Shown piece after piece: positions 1-8,087 of a stretch of 17,550 nucleotides of DNA (the first letter of the stretch is position 1; each line of letters opens with the position of its first letter). This stretch comes from Chloroflexota bacterium. Its GTDB lineage: Bacteria; Chloroflexota; Dehalococcoidia; UBA1127; JACQUN01. Position numbers and translations under genes: made by a program. The notes below the pieces were generated by a model. The model searched no databases, was not told where the DNA came from, and worked only from the letters and a program-made list of their open reading frames with translations. The stretch spans positions 1-17,550 of the forward strand of contig JACQUN010000078.1 in NCBI GenBank assembly GCA_016210285.1, given 5' to 3'.

Positions 1-41
1 AAGGAGGTCTTGTCCGATATGTCCTGACCCAGTACACCGTG

Positions 42-70
42 TTGTTTTCAGCAGGGTGGCCTGCTATAGT
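42..70 (+). promoter_or_regulatory. Predicted sigma70-type promoter of the sdh/frd operon
   Basis: TTGTTT at 42-47 and TATAGT at 65-70 are separated by 17 bases. The -10 box matches five of six consensus positions and the -35 box three of six. Transcription would start near 77, leaving a short leader that contains GGAGG at 95-99, five bases before the ATG at 105. The call rests on motif match and position only. Confidence 0.5.
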
Positions 71-104
71 GGATGCTAATCGCTGAGATGACCTGGAGGC
101 TGCT

Positions 105-1784
105 ATGTTGGACCACGACGTCCTGGTGATTGGCGCCGGGCTGGCAGGGATGCGCGCCGCCGTGGAAGCGGCCCGAGCCGGGGCCAGGGTGGCGGTGGTC
201 ACAAAAGTCCACCCCCTGCGGAGCCACTCCACCGCCGCCCAGGGGGGCATCAACGCCGCCCTGGGGCAGGACGACTCATGGGAGAAGCACGCCTATGATA
301 CCGTCAAGGGGAGTGACTTCCTGGGCGACCAGGATGCCATTGAGGTCCTGTGCAAGGAAGCCCCGGGTGACATCCTCGAACTGGAGCATATGGGGGTCAT
401 CTTCAACCGGCAACCCGATGGCAGGCTGGCGCTACGCCCCTTCGGCGGCGCCGGCTTTCCCCGCACCTGCTATGTGGCCGACATCACCGGCCAGGCCATT
501 GTCCACGTCATGTGGGAGCAGATGCTCAAGGCAGGCGTCCAGGTCTACGAGGAATGGTTCGCTACCTCCCTGGTGGTGGACGACGGCGCCTGCCGGGGGG
601 TCACTGCTATGGAGCTACGGACTGGGGAGCTCCACGTCCTCCAGGCCAGAAGGGGTGTTGTGCTGGCCACCGGAGGCCTGGGGCGCGTCTATCAGCCCAC
701 CACCAACGGCATCATCTGCACCGGCGATGGCATGGCCCTGGCCTACCGGGCCGGGGCGGCCCTCCAGGATATGGAGTTCACCCAGTTCCACCCAACTACC
801 CTGAAGGGGAGTGGGGTCCTCATCACAGAGGGAGCGCGGGGCGAGGGGGGCCACCTGCTCAACAAAGACGGCGAGCGATTCATGTCCCGCTACGCCCCCA
901 AGATGCTGGAGTTGGCATCCAGAGACGTGGTCTCCCGCGCGGGGCAGACCGAGATTGAGGAGGGGAGGGGTGTGGACGGGTGCATCCTCCTCGATCTGCG
1001 GCACCTGGGGGCCAAGCTCATTCACGAGCGCCTCTACCAGATTTACGAGCTGGCCCGCGACCTGGTCGGGGTGGACGCCCTCAAAGAGCCTATTCCGGTG
1101 CGCCCTGGGATGCACTACCAGATGGGTGGGGTGAAGACCGATGTGAATGGGGCAGCCACCTTGCCGGGCCTCTTCGCTGCCGGCGAATGCGCCAGCGTCT
1201 CCGTGCACGGGGCGAATCGCCTGGGGGGCAACTCCCTGCTGGAAACAGTGACCTTTGGCCGACGGGCAGGCAGCAGCGCCGCCGCCCATGCCCAGCCAGC
1301 ACCCCAGGGCAAAGACCTGTCTGATGCCTGCGCCAGCGATGAAGAGCGCCGCATCCGGGGATTGATGGCCCGGGAGCCCAATGGGGAGCGCTGCGCCACA
1401 CTCCGCCACGAGATGGGCGTCACCATGAAGGACCTGGTGGGTATCTTCCGCACCCGGGGGGACCTGCAGAAGGCTCAGGAACAGATCTGCCGTCTTAAGG
1501 AGCGCTACCAGCTTCTCCCCGTGCGGCACCACGGCCGCGTCTTCAATACGGAGCTGGTGCAGACGCTGGAGCTGGGTGGCATGCTGGACCAGGCCGAGGT
1601 CATGGTGGCAGGAGCCCTGAACCGGGAAGAGAGCCGGGGGGCCCACTTCCGCCGGGACTTCCTCCAGAGGGACGATGAGCACTGGCTCAAACACACCGTG
1701 GCCCACTTCACCCCGGAAGGGCCGCGCTTGAGCTACGCGCCGGTGACCATGACGCGCTGGAAGCCCGAAGAAAGGAGATACTGA
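105..1784 (+). CDS. sdhA: Succinate dehydrogenase/fumarate reductase flavoprotein subunit
   Basis: This is the FAD subunit that interconverts succinate and fumarate. The 559 residues are normal for the family. It opens with a dinucleotide-binding fold (GAGLAGMRAAVEAA, residues 10-23). His41 in RSHSTAAQGG is at the position of the covalent FAD attachment. The active-site signatures follow in order: TQFHPTT around 226-232, EGARGEGG around 242-249, SRDVVSR around 272-278 with the catalytic arginine, and MHYQMGG around 336-342. A HGANRLGGNSLLE segment lies near the FAD C-terminal site. The ATG has GGAGG five bases upstream and a promoter at 42-70. Its stop overlaps the next start by one base (TGATG), so it is translationally coupled to the iron-sulfur subunit. 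Sequence alone does not decide between succinate oxidation and fumarate reduction, so frdA is an equally valid name. Confidence 0.95.
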   Translation: MLDHDVLVIGAGLAGMRAAVEAARAGARVAVVTKVHPLRSHSTAAQGGINAALGQDDSWEKHAYDTVKGSDFLGDQDAIEVLCKEAPGDILELEHMGVIFNRQPDGRLALRPFGGAGFPRTCYVADITGQAIVHVMWEQMLKAGVQVYEEWFATSLVVDDGACRGVTAMELRTGELHVLQARRGVVLATGGLGRVYQPTTNGIICTGDGMALAYRAGAALQDMEFTQFHPTTLKGSGVLITEGARGEGGHLLNKDGERFMSRYAPKMLELASRDVVSRAGQTEIEEGRGVDGCILLDLRHLGAKLIHERLYQIYELARDLVGVDALKEPIPVRPGMHYQMGGVKTDVNGAATLPGLFAAGECASVSVHGANRLGGNSLLETVTFGRRAGSSAAAHAQPAPQGKDLSDACASDEERRIRGLMAREPNGERCATLRHEMGVTMKDLVGIFRTRGDLQKAQEQICRLKERYQLLPVRHHGRVFNTELVQTLELGGMLDQAEVMVAGALNREESRGAHFRRDFLQRDDEHWLKHTVAHFTPEGPRLSYAPVTMTRWKPEERRY

Positions 1785-2767
1785 TGCAGGTCACCCTCAA
1801 GGTCCAGCGCTTCGACCCGGAGTCCCCGAAGCCAGAGCCCTTCTGGCAGGAGTTCAAGGTTGAGATAGAGCCTCACTTCACCGTCCTGGACACCCTCATC
1901 AAGGTCCGCGAGGAGATGGATGGCAGCCTGGCGCTGCGGTGCTCCTGTCGCAGCTCCATCTGCGGCTCCTGCGCGATGCGCATCAACGGCCACGCAACCC
2001 TGGCATGCAAGACCAAGGTGGCCGGTGTGTCCACCCCCACGGGCCAGGTCACGGTGGCGCCTGCTGGCAACATGCCCGTCATCAAAGACCTGGTGGTAGA
2101 CATGCAGAGTTTCTGGGACAAGGTCCGAGCGGTCAAGCCCTGGCTCCAGCCCACCGGGCCCGCGCCTGAGAAGGAGTACCTGGCATCCAACGAGGCGATG
2201 AACCACCTGTCAGGGGTCATGGCCTGCATCATGTGCGGGGCGTGCGTCTCTGACTGCACCGTGCTTGAGGTGGACAAGAACTTCCTGGGGCCTGCGGCCC
2301 TGGCCAAGGCCTACCGCTTTGTCGCCGACCCCAGGGACGCCGCCAGCGTTGAGCGCCTCAGAGCCCTGAACACCTATGGCGGGGTCTGGGACTGCACCCG
2401 CTGCTTTGAGTGTGTGGAGGTCTGCCCCAAGGGGATTGCCCCTATGGCGCGCATCATGGCCCTGAGGGACCGGGCGATGGAGGCGGGCTACAACAACACC
2501 TACGGAGCCCGCCACACCGAGGCTTTTGCGAAGCTCGTGGAGCACTCCGGCCAGTTGGACGAGCTGCGGCTTCCGCTCATGACCTTCGGCATGACCAACG
2601 TGCCCAAGCTCCTGGGACTGCTCCCGGTGGGGCTACAAGCCATGCGCAAGGGCAAGATGCCCCCGGTTTTCCACAAGCCGCTCCCCAAGAAGGACCTGGA
2701 CAGCGTGCAGCGCATCGCCAGGAAGGCCGAGGCCCTCAGGCAAGGTGAGAAGGCGCAGGCCAAGTGA
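1784..2767 (+). CDS. sdhB: Succinate dehydrogenase/fumarate reductase iron-sulfur subunit, with extended C-terminus
   Basis: This is the electron-transfer subunit partnering the flavoprotein. A plant-type ferredoxin domain carries the [2Fe-2S] ligands Cys55, Cys60, Cys63 and Cys75. The alpha-helical ferredoxin domain has a C-x2-C-x2-C-x3-C set at 148-158. A second set is at 204-214 (CTRCFECVEVCPKG). Canonical SdhB has only three cysteines at the last site, arranged C-x5-C-x3-C, and binds a [3Fe-4S] cluster. Here an added Cys207 completes four ligands, as reported for archaeal-type and CCG-associated enzymes, so a second [4Fe-4S] cluster is likely. At 327 residues it is about 80-90 residues longer than classical SdhB. 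The extra tail is basic and has no membrane segment. AAAGGAG at 1771-1777 precedes the ATG, which overlaps the sdhA stop by one base. Confidence 0.93.
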   Translation: MQVTLKVQRFDPESPKPEPFWQEFKVEIEPHFTVLDTLIKVREEMDGSLALRCSCRSSICGSCAMRINGHATLACKTKVAGVSTPTGQVTVAPAGNMPVIKDLVVDMQSFWDKVRAVKPWLQPTGPAPEKEYLASNEAMNHLSGVMACIMCGACVSDCTVLEVDKNFLGPAALAKAYRFVADPRDAASVERLRALNTYGGVWDCTRCFECVEVCPKGIAPMARIMALRDRAMEAGYNNTYGARHTEAFAKLVEHSGQLDELRLPLMTFGMTNVPKLLGLLPVGLQAMRKGKMPPVFHKPLPKKDLDSVQRIARKAEALRQGEKAQAK

Positions 2768-2830
2768 TAACTGTCCAGCAGCACCCGCTGGCCGCCGACA
2801 GCAGTTGGACGCTGCCCACGCCTGGGCACC

Positions 2831-2962
2831 ATGAGACATCTCGAAACCCACCTGAAAACCGCCCCCTCAAGGAGACGCATGATACCCACGCCTTCTGGTA
2901 GGGGTGGAAGCGAGATTCTGGGACGGCCTGAAGAGCGCCAGGGCCCTCAGGGCCCCGCATGA
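2831..2962 (+). CDS. Possible small ORF with strong RBS, unknown function
   Basis: The 214-base gap between sdhB and the CCG-domain gene contains a short open frame. The internal ATG at 2879 is preceded by AAGGAG (about 2869-2874) at good spacing and would encode 27 residues ending at the TGA at 2960-2962. An in-frame upstream ATG at 2831 would give 43 residues. The peptide is hydrophilic, rich in Gly, Pro, Arg and Glu, and has no membrane segment, so it is not a hidden SdhC/D anchor. It may be a leader that couples translation to the next gene, or a chance frame. I recognise no family. Confidence 0.25.
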   Translation: MRHLETHLKTAPSRRRMIPTPSGRGGSEILGRPEERQGPQGPA

Positions 2963-2981
2963 AGGCAAGGAGGAACAGACT

Positions 2982-3875
2982 GTGGAGTCCGCCTTGAAGT
3001 TCGCCTTTTATCCGGGCTGCGTCTCCCGTGGCGGGTGCCCGGAGCTTTACCCCTCGGCAGTGGCCGTGGCACAGAAGGTCGGGCTGGAGCTGGAGGAGCT
3101 CCAGGGTGCCTCCTGCACCGGCGCCGGCGTCCTCCAGGAAAGCAACCCCCTGCTGGGGGACTGTCTGAACGCCCGCACCTTCGCCATGGCCGAGCGCCTG
3201 GGCCTCCCCATTATGACCATCTGTAGCACCTGCCAGGGAGTGATGAGCCAGGCAGTGGTGAAGCTACGGGATGATGCGTACCGGGCGAAGGTCAACAGCG
3301 TCCTGGCAGAGGAAGGGCTGGAGTACAGGGGGACGGTGGAGGTCAAGCACCTGCTGTGGATCCTGGCGGAGGACATTGGCCTTCCCAAGCTCAAGTCCCT
3401 GGTGGCACACCCCCTGCGAGGCCTCAAGGTGGCCCCCTTCTACGGCTGCTACATCGTCCGCCCCAGCAGCGCCCTGGGCTATGACCAGCACCCGGAGCGC
3501 CAGCAGTCGCTGGAGCTGGTCATCGAGGCGCTGGGCGCGCAGGTGGTGGACTTTCCTGGCAAGACCCGCTGCTGCGGCTTCCCCATCCTCACCATCAACG
3601 AGAAGAGCTCGGTTGCCATGGTGGCAAAGCACACCTCCGAGGCCAAGGACCTGGGGGCCGACGCAATGGTAACGCCCTGCCCTCTTTGTCATCTCAACCT
3701 GGACGGCTACCAGCCCAAGGCATGGGCCCAGGAGGTCAGGCATATTGACTTGCCCATCCTCCACCTGCCCCAACTGGTGGGCCTCGCCCTGGGCATTGAC
3801 CCAAGAATCATGCGCCTGGAACGGCACATCATCGGGACGGGGAAGGTTCTGGACAAGATCATGGTCCGGACCTAA
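2982..3875 (+). CDS. CCG-domain (cysteine-rich) subunit, HdrB/SdhE-like
   Basis: The protein resembles heterodisulfide reductase subunit B and the SdhE subunit of anchor-less succinate:quinone reductases. Such subunits carry electrons between the iron-sulfur subunit and a quinone or thiol. I chose the GTG at 2982 because AAGGAGG at 2967-2973 sits eight bases before it and the protein then opens directly into the family N-terminus (FAFYPGC). An upstream GTG at 2904 would add 26 residues with no family character. Numbering the 297 residues from 2982, the first half has Cys13, Cys19, Cys45 and CSTC at 81-84. The second half has FYGCYIVRP, RCCGFP and PCPLCHLNLD. The second CCG motif is intact, but the first reads S-C-T-G, lacking the second vicinal cysteine. 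It follows sdhAB and ends 18 bases before lgt. Confidence 0.85.
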   Translation: MESALKFAFYPGCVSRGGCPELYPSAVAVAQKVGLELEELQGASCTGAGVLQESNPLLGDCLNARTFAMAERLGLPIMTICSTCQGVMSQAVVKLRDDAYRAKVNSVLAEEGLEYRGTVEVKHLLWILAEDIGLPKLKSLVAHPLRGLKVAPFYGCYIVRPSSALGYDQHPERQQSLELVIEALGAQVVDFPGKTRCCGFPILTINEKSSVAMVAKHTSEAKDLGADAMVTPCPLCHLNLDGYQPKAWAQEVRHIDLPILHLPQLVGLALGIDPRIMRLERHIIGTGKVLDKIMVRT

Positions 3876-3893
3876 GTCGAGAAGGGGGCGTCC

Positions 3894-4739
3894 ATGATCC
3901 AGATTGGGATGGACCCGGACCTGTTCACCTCGGGAATCTTCGTCCTGAGCTGGCACGGGTTCCTGAGCTTCATCGCAGTGGCCCTGGCAGTGTACCTGGT
4001 GGCCAGGTGGGCCCCACGAGAGGGGATCTCCACCGATGCGGTGTACAGCACTGCCATCTGGGCGATCATCGGTGGCATCATCGGGGCACGGCTGGTGCAC
4101 GTCATTGACCAGTGGGACTTCTACGGCCAGAACCCCTCCCAGATTATGGCCATCTGGAACGGTGGAATCGCCATCTACGGGGCCGTCCTGGGAGGGTTTG
4201 TAGGCGGGTACATCTACGCCAAGCTATCCAAGATACCGGCCGGCAAGCTGGCTGACATAACCGCGCCCATCATGCCCATCGCCATGGCCTTTGGGCGCAT
4301 CGGGGACATCATCAACGGGGAGCACGTGGGCAAGCTCACCGGCATGCCCTGGGGCTTCGTGTACAGCCACCCCAAGAGTCCCAGCTTCCAGACCTATGGG
4401 CTGGCTGCAAGCCACCCCGCCGTGGTGTATGAAATGATATGGGATGGGCTGGTGTTTACCGTGCTGTGGGTGCTCCTGCGGGGACGCCTGAAGCCCGACG
4501 GGATGCTCTTTCTTGCGTATCTGGCCCTCTACGCCTTCGGGCGGTTCTTCATCTCCTTCTACCGGGAGGACAGGATCTGGGCCGTCGGACTGGGCCAGGC
4601 ACAGCTCATCTCCCTCGTTATCCTGGCGATAACCGTGCCTCTGCTGGCCTACCGGGCCCGCCTGCTGCCTCGGGCAGAGCGGGCTGCACCAGTGCAGCGT
4701 AGCCCGCGCCCAGCCCAGCGGAAGGCGCGGCGAACCTAA
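3894..4739 (+). CDS. lgt: Prolipoprotein diacylglyceryl transferase
   Basis: Lgt moves diacylglycerol from phosphatidylglycerol onto the lipobox cysteine of prolipoproteins in the cytoplasmic membrane. The 281 residues form several hydrophobic segments. The family signature is clear: GRIGDIINGEHVG around residues 134-146 corresponds to the usual GRxGNxxNxE motif. IWNGGIAIYGAVLGG and GRFFISFYREDRIW match the conserved upstream and downstream Lgt blocks. The ATG is preceded by GAGAAGGGGG, and the gene lies 18 bases after the CCG subunit, so it may be co-transcribed with the sdh genes although the functions are unrelated. An inverted repeat at 4679-4707 (GCGGGCT/AGCCCGC with an inner CTGCA/TGCAG) lies in the last codons. 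The gene is convergent with recJ, with only 32 bases between them. Confidence 0.95.
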   Translation: MIQIGMDPDLFTSGIFVLSWHGFLSFIAVALAVYLVARWAPREGISTDAVYSTAIWAIIGGIIGARLVHVIDQWDFYGQNPSQIMAIWNGGIAIYGAVLGGFVGGYIYAKLSKIPAGKLADITAPIMPIAMAFGRIGDIINGEHVGKLTGMPWGFVYSHPKSPSFQTYGLAASHPAVVYEMIWDGLVFTVLWVLLRGRLKPDGMLFLAYLALYAFGRFFISFYREDRIWAVGLGQAQLISLVILAITVPLLAYRARLLPRAERAAPVQRSPRPAQRKARRT

Positions 4740-4771
4740 CCGCTCGCTGCAACTCCCTTCAAGGCACACGC

Positions 4772-6553
4772 CTACGCCGCTGGTTCGCCAAGTGCACCGC
4801 CTCCTCCCCATGCTGTGCGTTGGGACGCGGGGCGGAAGTCCAGGAGGAAAAGTTTCACCGTGGGCTGACCGCCGAAGCTGTCCACCCCCAGGGTGTAGAC
4901 CACGTCCAGCAGCGCCGTGTTGCTTTCCAGGAGCAAGCCCCCATGTGGATCGCCTCCCTGGGGCCGCAATCGCCCAAAGGCGATGGCGTCCCAGGTGGCG
5001 CCCCCCTGCTTCAGCTTGAGCCGAAGGTGCTGGCCCTGGGAGCCAGCGGGACGGGCCTCCGCCAGGGTAACGCCAGTGGTCAGGAACACAGGCGGCGGGT
5101 TGCCCGCCCCGAAGGGGGCCAGCGACCGCAGGAAATCGAAGGTCTCCCCCAGAAGCGCCTTGAAGGCCACCCGCGCGTCTATCTCCAGCGTAGGCGCCAG
5201 GTCCGCGCCAGCCAGCTCCTCTCTCGCCAGGGTCTGCAGCCCCTGCCGGACTTGAGGCAGCGTCTCCTGGCGTGCAATGAACCCAGCAGCAGCAGGGTGC
5301 CCTCCAGACCGCAGGAAGTGGGGCCTGAACTTCGCCAGGGCCGAGGCCAGGTCAAACTGGGGGATGCTGCGACCACTGCCCCGGGCAAGACCCTCCTCCA
5401 GGGACACCACGATGGCCGGGCGGTGGAACTCCTCGGCCAGGCGGCCTGCCGCCAACCCGTTGAGCCCGGCGGCAAAGGAGCCGTCGGCGATGAAAAGCAG
5501 CGACTCCCCCTGCGCCTGAGCCGACGCCTCTTTCCTGGCTTGCTCGAGCATCGCTTCCGTCAGGTGCTGGCGCTGTCGGTTGAGTTGCTCCAGGGAGCTC
5601 GCCAGGCTGCTGGCCTCCTCCTGCGACGTGGTCGTCAGCAGGCGAAAGCTGGTCTCGGCGGAGTCCAGGCGGCCCGCAGCGTTGAGCCTGGGGGCAATAG
5701 CAAAGGAGATGGTCTCTGTATCAAAGTTGCCAGGGCGCACGCGGCCTTCTGCGAAGAGGGCATGGAGGCCCGGTCGCTGTGTTCGGCTCAGGGCATCCAG
5801 CCCATTCTTCACCAGCACCCGGTTCTCCCCCACCCACGGGGCCAAGTCGGCCACGGTGCCCAGGGCCACCAGCTCCAGCAGGCTGCTGGGCCAGGGTCGG
5901 CCCAGGGCGGAATAGAGGGCCTGGGCAAGCTTGAACGCCAGGCCCACCCCTGCCAGGCTGCGGAACGGGTAACGGGAATCGGGGTGCATGGGGGTGACTA
6001 CGGCCGCCGCGGGCGGGAGCTCCGGTGGCGGGACGTGATGGTCGGTGATGATGCTCTCCATCCCCAGCGCCCTGGCCTGACGGACCTCTTCCACATCGGT
6101 GATCCCGCAGTCCACGGTAACCAGCACGGAAACCCCCTGGGCATGAAGGGCCTGCAAGGCGCCGAGGTTGAGGCCGTGCCCTTCTCGGACGCGATGAGGG
6201 ATGTGGGTCTTGACCCTGACGCCAAGGTCGGTGAGGGCCTGGTGGAGCAGCGCCGTTGCACTCACCCCGTCAGTATCGAAATCCCCGTAGATGCCCACCG
6301 TCTCCCCTGCCATGCTGGCCCGGAGGATGCGGTGCACCGCCCGATCCATGTCGGGAAGAAGGAGGGGGTCATGAAGGGCGTCAAGGCTGGGGTGGAGAAA
6401 GGCCCTGACCCTGTCGGGGTCGTAAAGCTGGCGGTGATAGAGGAGCTGCGCCCAGAGGGGGGGTATGCCCAGCCGCGCGGCCACCTCCGGAGGGGCCGGC
6501 GGACGGAGGCGCCAGCGCCTCGGTGCCGGCAGGCTCCGAGAAGGGGCGGTCAT
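4772..6553 (-). CDS. recJ: Single-stranded-DNA-specific exonuclease RecJ
   Basis: RecJ degrades single-stranded DNA 5' to 3' in recombination, mismatch repair and base-excision repair. The 593 residues fit the family. The DHH phosphoesterase domain shows motif I as GDFDTDG with Asp91, Asp93 and Asp95, motif II as VTVDCGITD (145-153) and the DHH triad in ITDHHVP (171-173). AIAPRLNAAGRLD and LNRQRQHLTEAM are typical RecJ linkers. The DHHA1 domain shows GGHPAAAGF, followed by a C-terminal OB-like region (FLTTGVTLAEARPAG). The start is ATG at 6553, where the ribosome binding site is weak: GAGGAG lies further upstream than usual. It lies 102 bases downstream of fabF on the same strand and could be expressed from the fabF promoter. 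Confidence 0.95.
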   Translation of the reverse strand: MTAPSRSLPAPRRWRLRPPAPPEVAARLGIPPLWAQLLYHRQLYDPDRVRAFLHPSLDALHDPLLLPDMDRAVHRILRASMAGETVGIYGDFDTDGVSATALLHQALTDLGVRVKTHIPHRVREGHGLNLGALQALHAQGVSVLVTVDCGITDVEEVRQARALGMESIITDHHVPPPELPPAAAVVTPMHPDSRYPFRSLAGVGLAFKLAQALYSALGRPWPSSLLELVALGTVADLAPWVGENRVLVKNGLDALSRTQRPGLHALFAEGRVRPGNFDTETISFAIAPRLNAAGRLDSAETSFRLLTTTSQEEASSLASSLEQLNRQRQHLTEAMLEQARKEASAQAQGESLLFIADGSFAAGLNGLAAGRLAEEFHRPAIVVSLEEGLARGSGRSIPQFDLASALAKFRPHFLRSGGHPAAAGFIARQETLPQVRQGLQTLAREELAGADLAPTLEIDARVAFKALLGETFDFLRSLAPFGAGNPPPVFLTTGVTLAEARPAGSQGQHLRLKLKQGGATWDAIAFGRLRPQGGDPHGGLLLESNTALLDVVYTLGVDSFGGQPTVKLFLLDFRPASQRTAWGGGGALGEPAA

Positions 6554-6655
6554 GCGGAGACTGGACTCCTCGCCGCTCGAACGCGGCTGTTCGGCTCTAC
6601 CGCACGGAGCGAACCTGCAACCACGTCGTCTCGGCCAGGGCCTGGACGCCGTGGG

Positions 6656-7900
6656 CTACCCCTCAAACCGCTGGAAGACGAGCGTGGAGTTGTGGCCCCC
6701 GAAGCCCAGGGAGTTGGTGAGGGCGGTCCGCACCTGGCCGCGCCGGGCGGTCCACGGCGTGTAGTCGAGGTCACAATCGGGGTCGGGGTGGTCCAGGTTG
6801 ATGGTCGGGGGGATGGCCCCGTGCCGAATAGCCAGGACACATATCGCCGCTTCCAACGCCCCGGCGGCCCCCAGCAGATGCCCCGTCATGGACTTGGTGG
6901 AGCTGATAGGGATCTTGAACGCCCCTTCTCCGAAGACGGCTTTGATGGCCTGCGTCTCGCACTTGTCGTTGAGGGGGGTGGAGGTGCCATGTGCGTTGAT
7001 GTAGTCTATCTCGTCGGGATGCAGGTGCGCCTTCTTCAGGGCCAGGGCCATGGCCCTGGCGCCCCCCTCGCCGGAGGGCGACGGCTGCGTGATGTGGTAG
7101 GCATCAGAGGTGGCCCCATACCCAACCACTTCCACCAGGGGCTGGGCGCCTCGCCCCACCGCGTGTTCCAGGCTTTCCAGCACCAGGATACCAGCCCCCT
7201 CGCCAACGACGAAGCCATCCCGCTGGGCATCGAAGGGGCGGCTGGCCCGCGCCGGAGCCTCGTTCCGCTTGGAGAGGGCGCCGCAGGCATTGAATCCGGA
7301 GATGGCAATCGGGCAAACGGGGGCCTCCGTCCCGCCGCAGAAGGCGACGTCCACGTCGCCGCGACGCACCATCTCGAACGCCTCCCCGACAGCGTCGGAG
7401 CCGCTGGAGCAGGCAGAGATGGTGCCGAAGTTGGGACCCTTCGCCCCAAGGGAGATGGAGACCTGCCCGGAGGCCATGTCGGTCAGCATCATGGGCACCA
7501 GGAAGGGGCTGATGCGCGTGGGCCCCTTTTCGTGAAGGACGGCGAACTGCTGCGAGAGCGTCAGGATGCCCCCAACGCCGCTCCCGATAATCACAGCAAC
7601 CCGGTCGGCGATGGCCGGCGTCACGGTCAGGTTCGCCTCTCGCCCCGCCTCCTGGGCAGCGGCTATGGCGAACTGCGCGAAGCGGTCGGCCCGCCTGGCC
7701 TCCTTCCGATCCATGTGGTTGGCTGGGTCAAAACCCTTGACCTCAGCGGCCATCCGGGTCTCGAAACCCGAGGGGTCAAAAGCGGTGATTGGGCCGACGC
7801 CGGATTTCCCCGCCAGCAGGGCCGCCCAAGTTGAAGGCGCATCCAGCCCCAGCGGGCTGACCATGCCAACACCGGTGACGACCACGCGGCTCGTACCCAC
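6656..7900 (-). CDS. fabF: Beta-ketoacyl-ACP synthase II
   Basis: FabF is the condensing enzyme that elongates acyl-ACP with malonyl-ACP in type II fatty acid synthesis. The 414 residues are the standard length. The Cys-His-His triad is complete: Cys164 in SACSSGSDA, His304 in NAHGTSTPLND and His341 in SMTGHLLGAAGALE. The N-terminus RVVVTGVGMVSPLG and the C-terminal NSLGFGGHNSTLVF are family hallmarks. The start is GTG at 7900, with GGAGGAGAG immediately upstream giving seven-base spacing from GGAGG. A -10 TATAAT lies at 7985-7990 with TTGCGT 16 bases further upstream. The roughly 75-base leader contains a small CCCC/GGGG hairpin at 7929-7943. No acpP or other fab gene is next to it. Confidence 0.96.
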   Translation of the reverse strand: MGTSRVVVTGVGMVSPLGLDAPSTWAALLAGKSGVGPITAFDPSGFETRMAAEVKGFDPANHMDRKEARRADRFAQFAIAAAQEAGREANLTVTPAIADRVAVIIGSGVGGILTLSQQFAVLHEKGPTRISPFLVPMMLTDMASGQVSISLGAKGPNFGTISACSSGSDAVGEAFEMVRRGDVDVAFCGGTEAPVCPIAISGFNACGALSKRNEAPARASRPFDAQRDGFVVGEGAGILVLESLEHAVGRGAQPLVEVVGYGATSDAYHITQPSPSGEGGARAMALALKKAHLHPDEIDYINAHGTSTPLNDKCETQAIKAVFGEGAFKIPISSTKSMTGHLLGAAGALEAAICVLAIRHGAIPPTINLDHPDPDCDLDYTPWTARRGQVRTALTNSLGFGGHNSTLVFQRFEG

Positions 7901-7984
7901 GTTCTCTCCTCCCCAGGCACCAGGCTCTCCCCCACTTGAGGGGTGGCGTCAGAGCACTTCAAGCGTTCTCTTGCAGTGGGATGC

Positions 7985-8012
7985 ATTATAGCAGAGGCAG
8001 AGCGCCACGCAA
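7985..8012 (-). promoter_or_regulatory. Predicted promoter of fabF (and recJ)
   Basis: On the - strand a perfect TATAAT (7985-7990) is preceded by TTGCGT (8007-8012) at 16-base spacing. Transcription would start near 7978. The leader up to the GTG at 7900 contains a short CCCC...GGGG hairpin at 7929-7943. No recognised fatty-acid regulator operator (FapR or FabT type) is visible. Confidence 0.55.
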
Positions 8013-8070
8013 GCTTTGGGGCGAAGCGACTTGGTGACGCGAGCTTGCCAGCCAGGCCTTGCACTTTCCC

Positions 8071-8087
8071 GGGGCGGAAGCCGCCCC
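8071..8087. terminator. Strong GC hairpin between the dehydrogenase and fabF
   Basis: GGGGCGG and CCGCCCC form a perfect seven-pair stem around a three-base loop. There is no poly-T tract, so it is at best a non-canonical terminator for leftward transcripts from the dehydrogenase before the fabF promoter. It abuts the left end of the MITE-like element. Confidence 0.35.

Noticed and set aside
615..1706. A 363-codon frame on the - strand inside sdhA
   Set aside because: Antisense shadow of a fully recognisable sdhA; no RBS or family features.
4820..7834. A 1004-codon open frame on the + strand
   Set aside because: It runs antisense to recJ and fabF, which have complete family motifs. The protein is low-complexity, rich in Gly, Arg and Gln, and GC-rich codon bias opens the opposite frame.
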